A DNA stretch of 64,000 nt from Lavandula angustifolia (lineage: Eukaryota; Streptophyta; Magnoliopsida; Lamiales; Lamiaceae). A program made the position numbers and the translations under genes. The stretch lies in the NCBI GenBank assembly GCA_028984105.1, contig CM054815.1, positions 6,984,791 through 7,048,790 on the forward strand, given 5' to 3'. The notes below the pieces were generated by a model. The model had not been told where the DNA came from. It did no database searches and was given only the letters and a program-made list of their open reading frames with translations. Shown in pieces: positions 56,669 through 64,000 of this stretch. Positions within the stretch are counted from its first letter, which is position 1; each line of letters opens with the position of its first letter.

Positions 56669-57640
56669 CAAGAAGGAGCCGTAATTGAATTTTGTGACAA
56701 CTCCAAAGGATACTTAAGGGGATACGAAACACTGAAGAATCGCAATAGTTCCTAGAGTATCATATGTTGAAGGACTTCAATATAATCTCCTTTCAGTCAG
56801 TCAATTCTGTGATAACTCCAATAGAGTGACTTTTGATGCAGGTTTTTGTGATGTTCTTGACAAAGCTACAGGAAAAACGGTGTTATCAGGATCGCGGATA
56901 CGAAATATTAATTATGCAGAGTGGAATATTGCTGAACCTGAAGCATGCTTTCTGGCACACACGAAGTCAGATGATAAAACAACATGTCTGTAGCACAGAA
57001 GAATAAGCCATCTGAACTTCAAGACAATGAACAAGCTGCAAGGGATGCTAAAGTCAGAGGACTGCCCAACGAAGTTTTCAAGAGACACTAGAAGTATGAA
57101 GTATGCATGAAGGGGAAGCAAACAAAATCAAGCAATTCACCTATTCCGTCACCTTCTACTAATGGGATCCTTCAGCTGCTCCACATGGATCTATTTAGGC
57201 CAGGCACACCAATGACGATCAGAGGAAAGAAATATGCTCTTGTGGTCATTGATGACTATTCAAGATATACATGGGTGATTTTCATCGCCAACAAATCTGA
57301 CATCGAAACTGAACTGCCTAAACTTCTTAAACGGCTAAGCGTCGAGAAGGATATTAAGATTAAAAGAATAAGCTTAGACCGTGGAACATAGTTTCTGAAC
57401 TCAATGATGAAGGGCTACTGCGAAGCTAAAAAAATTCAACATGAGACCTCATCGGCACGTAGACCTCAACAGAATGGTCTTGCTGAAAGGAAGAATACAA
57501 CACTTAAAGAAGCAGCAAGAACATTACTCGCAGACTCAGGTCTACCATTGAAGTTCTATGCAAAAGCTACTGACATGCCTGTTATACTCAGAATTGGTCT
57601 CTATTGACTCAGATGCACAGGAAGACACCATATGGATTAT
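56413..57640 (+). pseudogene. Element B protease and integrase
   Basis: The protease Asp region (WIVDSGCS in other members) occurs twice because of the tandem duplication and is then frameshifted; the end of protease (VPRVSYVEGLQ, LLSVSQFCD) is recognisable at 56,750-56,830. Pre-integrase follows at 56,990-57,125. The rve core at 57,107-57,607 has D in HMDLFRP, DDYSRYTW, D in LDRGT with a TAG replacing the following Glu codon at 57,389, and E in LAERKN. Stops and indels are frequent. Confidence 0.82.
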
Positions 57641-59275
57641 GAAAAGGGAGAACTCCTTCTATCTCACATTTTCATATTTTTGATTGTTCGTGCTTTATCC
57701 ACAAGAACGGAAAGGACCAGTTAAAGGTCTTTGATAGCAAGTCAGACCAGGTAGTATTCTTAGGATACTCTGGGGTCAGCAAAGCTTTCAGGGCCTTTAA
57801 CTACCGGACCCTTTGTGTGGAGGAAAGCCCTGATGTTGTATTTGACAAATTTACTTATGTGAACAAGAAATCAAACTCTCAGCAAGATGCTGAAGTGGTC
57901 AGAAGCAAGCTACATGATCTAAGCCTAAAAGATAACATCGAAAAGATCCAGCATTGTTGGGATGATGATTTAGACGATGAAATTCAGAATCAACCAACAC
58001 GCAATGTAGCTGAACATATTGATTCTACTGAACATAATCAATCCGAGGTAATTCAAGTCGACAAGTACACCCTAGTGGTAAATGAGACCTCTACTGAGAA
58101 TAACAACTCAGGGGGAACTGCCAATGTTCCTGAGCTGAATGCCCCTGAACCTGGTGACTCAGTAGATCATACTCTTGTTACTGAATTGCTTCAATTACAT
58201 AATAGTACTACTAAAATTCATCATACTCTACCATTTGGGTAGAATCAATTCCAGATGAAATAACAAGACGTCGTCGTTGATTGTTAGACGCTCATAGTTC
58301 AGATCACATAATTGGAGATCCTTCAGCAAGTGCCAATACAAGATCCAGATTCTGTTAGGGAGAAAGCGCTCTATACTCATGCTTCTTGTCTACTGAAGAA
58401 CCTCAGTCGATTGAGGACTCGCTATGCAAGAGGAACTCAACCAATTTTCCAGAAACGACGTATGGGAGCTTGTAGACAGACCTAGACATCACCACGTGAT
58501 AGGAACGAAGTGAGTCTTCAAAAATAAGCGAGATCAAAACAATATCATAGTCATGAACAAAGCTCGACCAGTTGCCAAATGATACTGTCAACCAAAAGGA
58601 ATAGACTTCGATGAAACGTTCGCTCCAGTTGCAAGACTGGATGCCATTCGTCTATTTCTAGCATATGCAACACATCAGCAGTTCACAGTCTATTAGATGG
58701 ATGTGAAGTCAGCTTTCCTGAACGGTGTACTGAAGGAAGAAGTCTATGTTGAACAACTTCCCGGCTTTCAGTAGGGACATCAAGTATACAGACTTAAGAA
58801 AGCGTTGTACGAGTTAAAATAAGCACCTAGGGCTTGGTATGATAGCCTATCAGACTTTCTACTTCAGAAATATTTTCAGAAGGGGAGAGTTGATCACACC
58901 CTATTCAGTATCAAGTCAGAAGATGACATTCTACTGGTGCAGATCTATGTGGACGACATCATCTTTGATCTAGAAATATGACCACGTGTTAGAAATTTGA
59001 GCAGATGATGAAAGAGAAGTTTGAAATGTCGATGATGGGAGAAATGGACCATTTCCTTGGACTTCAAGTAAAACAATCAAAGAAGGGAATATTCATTAAT
59101 CAAGCTAAATACACAAGAGATCTCATCAAGAAGTTCGGCTGTGAATCTACCAAATTAGTGAAGATACCGTGAATACCAATCTCAAGATTAATCTTGATAA
59201 AGGGGGAGTATCTCTTAACTCAACTGATTATCGTACTATTATTGGTTCCTTACTATACCTAACAGACTTGATATA
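57641..59275 (+). pseudogene. Element B linker and reverse transcriptase
   Basis: The linker (57,817-58,242) is acidic. RT at about 58,430-59,275 keeps the first catalytic Asp (MDVKSAFLNGVLKEE), WYDSLSDFLLQ and YVDDIIF, with stops at 58,696, 58,771 and 58,819 and frameshifts near 58,975 and 59,165. It retains the segment that element C has lost. Confidence 0.82.
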
Positions 59276-59748
59276 ACTTATTTTTTAGGTGTATGCGCGA
59301 GATTTCAGGTAAATCCAAAGCGGAGTCATGTAGACTCAGCGAAGAAGATTCTCCGTTGGCTGAAAGGAACACCTGATGTTGAGGTATGGTATCCAGCTGA
59401 TGATAATCTTGAACTAACTGGTTATTCCGATGCTGATTATGCAGGATGTCGAATCGACAGAAAGTCAACCTCAGGAACATATCAGTTCCTCGGCAGTAAG
59501 CTCATATCGTGGTTCTCAAAGAAACAACACTCAGTAGCTACGTCCACTACTAAAGCTGAATATACGGCTGCCGGAAGCTGTTGCGCCCAGATACTGTGGC
59601 TTCGACAACAGCTGAGAGATTACGACATACATCAAGATGAAGTGCCGATCTACTACGACAGTACCAGTGCAATTGCAATTACCTAAAATCCAGTTCTACA
59701 TACACGATGCAAGCACGTGGACATAAGACATCACTTCATCAGAGACCA
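59276..59748 (+). pseudogene. Element B RNase H, truncated
   Basis: RNase H blocks are present (KKILRWLKGTPDV, SDADYAGCRIDRKSTSGT, ATSTTKAEYTAAGSCCAQILWLRQ, YYDSTSAIAIT, CKHVDIRHHFIRDHV, the last read across a few substitutions). The coding stops at 59,748, where the G' LTR begins with TGTCGG. Confidence 0.82.
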
Positions 59749-61131
59749 TGTCGGTCCGGAGATGAGTATCAGGTGTAGAGGGGGGGAGGGGTGAATACAT
59801 CTGATTGCAAGTTTTTCCTCAAACGCGAAGGTCAGTTAAATACTGAGTTTTGCTACTGAACGTGTTCAGTGCCAGATAAGCCTTTTGATCACGGGGCAGA
59901 GTGTTTCAGCAACTGAGTTATTTCTACTGACTGAGGTCAGTACTGAGAAGTTCAGTACCATAATATTGTGCAGATAAGTGTGGGGCCCGATTTAACTTCG
60001 TCTCTTTGAAAACGTTTTATGCAAACCAAAACGATTTTGGCTGGTGCAATTTTCAAGTCTGTTTTATTGAAAGAATGATTTTGTATACAGTTTAAACATA
60101 GATGCAATAAAAAAGTAAATGATATAAGCAATTTTTAACGTGGTTCGGATACGCAAGATCCTACGTCCGCGGTCCTGCTGAACAGGAAGTCTTATTGATT
60201 TATCTGAGCAAGCCAGAACAAGGTTTCTGTGCAGTGGACAGAACCTTCTAAGTTATAGTCCTTAGCAACTTTATAGATTCAAACTGAAGTTTGAAAGATT
60301 TTCTCCAACAATGAAGGACTTCTTACAGTAAGAACGTTTCACTAAAAGTGAACTCCTTCGAAGGTTCTATGCTTAAGATATCACAATGAATGCTTAGATA
60401 GAGAAGGGGAACTAGAGATTCTCTAGAGAGAAGAACTAAACAAAAATGATCTTCAAAGAACAAGTTCTTCGCTGGGTTTGGCTTTGAGTTCGCTAGAATT
60501 GTTTACTTGAAAGGTTGTGTTCCTTTGTTGTTCATTGTCTCTGCTTGGAGACTTTTCTCTATTTATAGTTGTGACCCAGGCATAGATCCGTTGGAGAGGA
60601 GATGCCAAGTGTCACAAAACTCCAAGGAAAATGGCCATATATTTTCAAAGTGTCGTCGCAGAGTGGTTGGCGTTATGTGCCTGAGAGCAGCTTTTATGTC
60701 AGAGCATGTAAGCTTTGTTTACTTCTCATTGGTTTAGGTATGCAGCGGTAGGTGAGGCTTGTCAGCCATCAGTCTTCTACCTGAGTTGACTCTCTGAACC
60801 TCGGATGCTAAGTGTTCTCTGCTGAAATCCGAGTGAGAAAGGTTAGGCAGTAACTTTTCCTTGTACGGTCTGCAACTGAGTCGCAGCCTATCAGTAGATC
60901 AAAGCTGATCGTATTGAGTCTTCTTCTGAGTCGGCTGAAGGGGATCTTCTGCTGAATGCAGTCAGCTACGGACTCGAAGGCAATTAACTGAGCTCTTGAC
61001 TCAATCAGTAGATCAAGGGTGATTGTACTGGGTCTTCTTCCTGAGTCTGCTGAAGAGAAACTTCTGCTGAGTGTTGTCAGCTACTGACTCTGAAGACTAC
61101 TGAGCCCTACTAAACCGATGACTTGGGGTTC
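59749..61131 (-). repeat. Sirevirus LTR G', minus strand, truncated
   Basis: The plus strand starts TGTCGGTCCGGAGATGAG, the reverse complement of the family G end CTCCGGACC-AACA. The minus-strand TATA block (CTATAAATAG) is at about 60,559-60,568. The hairpin is at 59,770-59,802. It ends at 61,131, inside the LTR, where the A' LTR begins, so its 5' portion is missing or lies beyond A'. Left flank GACCA has no partner in the window. Confidence 0.8.
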
Positions 61132-62500
61132 TGTTGGTCCCGAGATAAAAGTTCAGGTGTAGAGGGGGGAGGGGGTGAATGCACCTGAAAACTTTCTCAA
61201 CTTAAAACGCAAACAGTCCTATTCAGGAGAGTGCCTTGCTGAAAAAGTTTAGTATACCAAATATGCTGTTTTGAATCGCGTGGATAGAATGACTGACTAT
61301 ACTGAGGCATGCTAGCTGACTAATGTCAGAATTCAGTACCGTTCAGTAAGTATTCAGTAGAGTGCGGAAATGTGTAGGCCCAATTCAGTTGAGTTTGAAA
61401 ATATTTTTTATTAAAACTGCTTCAGTATATTAGTGCAATCTTTTAAGCTTTGTTGAAACTCAACTGAATGATTTTGAAAGATAGTTTTTAGCATGAATAG
61501 AAATCAATGCAACATTAAAAATTGAACACGATGATTTTAAAGTGTTTTGGATATCAACAATCCTACGTCTACAGTCCCGAAAAGATCAGGATGCTATTTT
61601 ATTATACTAAGTTAGTCTCAGTCGGTAGGTGAGGCTTGTCAGACATCAGTCTTCTACCTGAGTTGACTCTCTGAACCTCGGATGCTAAGTGTTCTCTGCT
61701 AAAATCCGAGTGAGAAAGGTTAGGCAGTAACTTTTCCTTGTACGGTCTGCATCTGAGTCGCAGCCTATCAGTAGATCAAAGCTGATCGTATTGAGTCTTC
61801 TTCTGAGTCGGCTGAAGAGGATCTTCTGCTGAATGCAGTCATCTACGGACTCGAAGACAATTAACTGAGCTCTTGACTTAATCAGTAGATCAAGGGTGAT
61901 CGTACTGGGTCTTCTTCCTGAGTCTGCTGAAGAGAAACTGCTGCTGAGTGTTGTCAGCTACTGACTCTGAAGACTACTGAGCCCTACTGAACCGATAACT
62001 TGGGGTTCTGTTGGTCCCGAGATAAAAGTTCAGGTGTAGAGGGGGGAGGGGGTGAATGCACCTGAAAACTTTCTCAACTTAAAACGCAAACAGTCCTATT
62101 CAGGAGAGTGCCTTGCTGAAAAAGTTGAGTATACCAAATATGCTGTTTTGAATCGCGTGGATAGAATGACTGACTATACTGAGGCATGCTAGCTGACTAA
62201 TGTCAGAATTCAGTACCGTTCAGTAAGTATTCAGTAGAGTGCGGAAATGTGTAGGCCCAATTCAGTTGAGTTTGAAAATATTTTTTATTAAAACTGCTTC
62301 AGTATATTAGTGCAATCTTTTAAGCTTTGTTGAAACTCAACTGAATGATTTTGAAAGATAGTTTTCAGCATGAATAGAAATCAATGCAACAGTAAAAATT
62401 GAACACGATGATTTTAAAGTGGTTTGGATATCAACAATCCTATATCTACAGTCCCGAAAAGATCAGGATGCTATTTTATTATACTCAGTTAGTCTCAGTC
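60747..62500. repeat. 877-bp tandem duplication across the G'/A' LTR junction
   Basis: 60,747-61,623 is repeated at 61,624-62,500. Each copy holds the end of the G' LTR (CTCGGATGCTAAGTG onward), the junction TGTTGGTCCCGAG and the first about 490 bp of the A' LTR. Since both contain the same LTR/LTR junction, it postdates the A' insertion. Differences are few. Confidence 0.92.
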
Positions 62501-63649
62501 GGTTTGTGCGCTGGACAAACACTTGTCTTGAGGATTATACTGAGCAAGTCTCATTTTACAAGTATCAAAATGAAGTGTTTGACAAACTCTCCAACTATGA
62601 ATGAGTTCTTTACAAGTAAGAACAGTTTAGGGATGAACTCCGATCTAAGCTATGGATATGTTCAGTGGAGCTTAGGTTAGAGGGAAGGGAACAAGAAGGT
62701 GGCTTCTAGAGTGACGAGCAGTGAGGAATAAGCTCTCTGGGTTCGTGTTCAATCACTTGGATACTAGAGGCTTTGATTCTAATTCAGCTTGGTTCCCTTG
62801 AGCAAGTATGTCGCCTTTCGCTTGAAGTGTTTCTCTGAGGTTTTCGCGGAAAGCTTAAGTCGGTGAGTGTTTGCTCGTAATCAATTGTGTGTTCTTCTGT
62901 GTTGTTCATTAGCTTCGATTTGATTTTCTCCTCTATTTACAGAGGTGAGACATGGAAAGATCCATCGGAGACGACGATCCATGTGTCACTCTCTTTTGGG
63001 TAGCTAACGGCTCTTTCAAAGAGTCTGGCGGAGTCTTTTTCCTCTATTTCTAGAAAGTGGTTGACTTGCAGCTTTAATCAGAATGTGGACAGTTGGCTGC
63101 TCGTCATTGGTCGAGGTGTAGAAAGTGGTTGAGACACACAGACTTCTAGGCAGATCAGAAGCTGACTTCTCTGAATACCTTGTATGACTCTACTGATTTA
63201 ACAAGTAAGATCACTGACAGTCAAGGAGACTTTCTGGCCGTTGCTGAGTCTGACCTAGGGTTCAGTAGTATACTCCTGCTGAGTCCAACTCTACTGAAGG
63301 TCAACTCTGAGTTCAGTGAACTACTCCTGCTGAGGTCAGTTCTACTGACTCCTTTCAGTATGCTGCTCCTACTGAGTCCAGCAATACTGAGTATGAACAC
63401 CTCTTAGTATGTTGCTCCTGCTGAGTCCAGCACTACTGAGTCTTCACTCCATGGTACTGAGGCGGATAGCCTACTGAAGGGTCAGCAGACAGAACTAAGT
63501 GCATGAACCATGCTGAAAAAATGTCTACTGAGTCTGAAACTCTCAGAGACAACAGAATAACTATTACAACTCAATGGTTCACCAATCAAATTAGGGTTTG
63601 GGATCATTCAAATCTTCTAACAGATATACTACTGAATCATCTCCCAACA
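62009..63649 (-). repeat. Sirevirus LTR A', minus strand (3' LTR)
   Basis: 1,641 bp, plus strand TGTTGGTCCCGAG to ATCTCCCAACA, the same family as element A and the solo LTR at 22,236. A partial extra copy of its right end is at 61,132-61,623. The minus-strand TATA region is near 62,932 (decayed). The adjoining 63,650-63,662 reads, on the minus strand, AATAGGGGGAAAT, the family polypurine tract, so the body of a minus-strand element should follow to the right. Confidence 0.85.
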
Positions 63650-63661
63650 ATTTCCCCCTAT

Positions 63662-64000
63662 TAAGGGGTGTGAGTGGTTCCGCTCCGAACTGCGAAACCG
63701 ATCGGACCGAACCGAACCAAACCGAAAAATGTGGTTCGGTTCGGTTTTGCGGTTTGGTTTGGTTTATTTTTTTAGAAACCGTTTACATTCGGTTCGGTTC
63801 TCGGTTCCAAGAATTTTTGAACGGTTCGAACCGAACCGAACAAATATCATATTTTTTAATTTTTTTATTTAATATTTGTCCTTCTTATATGAGAATATTA
63901 TTGAATTTAGATATTAGATTTAAGTTAAGATCAATTCTAATCTATATAAATGAAGAGAAAGGAGTAACAACTCTATACTTATGAGTTTGGAATGAGTGAA
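63662..64000. mobile_element. Start of a GGTTCGGTT-rich hAT-like element
   Basis: It begins TAAGGGGTGTGAGTGG, similar to the TAGGGGTGT terminus of the element at 10,987, followed by many GGTTCGGTT/AACCGAACC words. It directly follows the A' polypurine tract, so it interrupts or replaces the A' interior. The other end is outside the window; no duplication can be tested. Confidence 0.5.

Larger units (their letters stand above)
39811..59748 (+). mobile_element. Element B: Sirevirus-like retrotransposon, split by element C
   Basis: Own sequence is 39,811-43,430 and 56,413-59,748; element C lies between. Order: 5' LTR, primer site (41,167-41,178, TGGTATCCGAGC), gag, protease, integrase, RT, RNase H. 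It ends abruptly in RNase H at 59,748, where the G' LTR begins; its 3' LTR and any post-pol region are not in the window. Many stops and indels make it the more decayed of the two. Confidence 0.85.

Overview
This window is plant nuclear DNA, most likely from a eudicot. The evidence is dense Ty1/copia and Ty3/gypsy retrotransposon debris, hAT-, CACTA- and Mutator-type DNA transposon remnants, a tRNA-derived SINE, and one host gene with a plant-specific product. An asterid is possible, but nothing here fixes the species. Almost everything is decayed transposable element. I found one likely functional cellular gene and no rRNA, tRNA, CRISPR or operon-like structure.

Left block (1-24,970). The outer host is copia element D on the minus strand. 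Its probable 3' LTR is at 190-531 and its 5' LTR with primer-binding site is at 24,627-24,970. Between them sit a Sirevirus LTR (G, 2,842-4,394), an Athila/Tat-type gypsy gag-protease fragment (4,395-5,870), a second copia family E (LTR 8,979-10,227 with coding debris on both sides, plus an LTR fragment at 10,937-11,843 split by a hAT-like element), a plus-strand Sirevirus-like element A (12,376-21,179, exact CAAAG target duplication) and a solo Sirevirus LTR (22,236-23,866, exact GTTTC target duplication). A and the solo LTR are cleanly inserted in D coding sequence. The proof that 190 and 24,970 are the two ends of one element is weaker.

Host-gene island (about 25,300-28,500). A MITE-like element lies downstream of a minus-strand gene for an ICR/RIP protein (interactor of constitutively active ROPs; 353 residues from two coding exons). 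A SINE with a 20-bp target duplication lies just upstream of its likely promoter.

Middle block (29,422-39,470). Copia element H on the minus strand has both LTRs but a deleted reverse transcriptase core. Next comes a decayed CACTA element inside an older inverted-repeat element; the CACTA itself carries a MITE and a (TA)n(GT)n microsatellite. A Mutator-like foldback element follows.

Right block (39,811-64,000). Sirevirus element B (plus strand) was hit between gag and protease by the related element C (43,431-56,412). C is about 13 kb and has two LTRs, gag, pol and a 3.5-kb post-pol 'env-like' reading frame, all broken by stops and deletions. B is cut at its RNase H by another minus-strand Sirevirus LTR (G'), which is followed by a tandem duplication, a further minus-strand LTR (A') with its polypurine tract, and the start of a GGTTCGGTT-rich hAT-like element at the window edge.

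The most interesting signals are non-coding and shared between LTRs: a CAGGTGTA/TACACCTG hairpin around a poly-C loop just before the LTR end, and a CACGTG box about 45 bp upstream of the LTR TATA box. Three tandem duplications also cross LTR boundaries. I did not find a convincing undescribed biological system.
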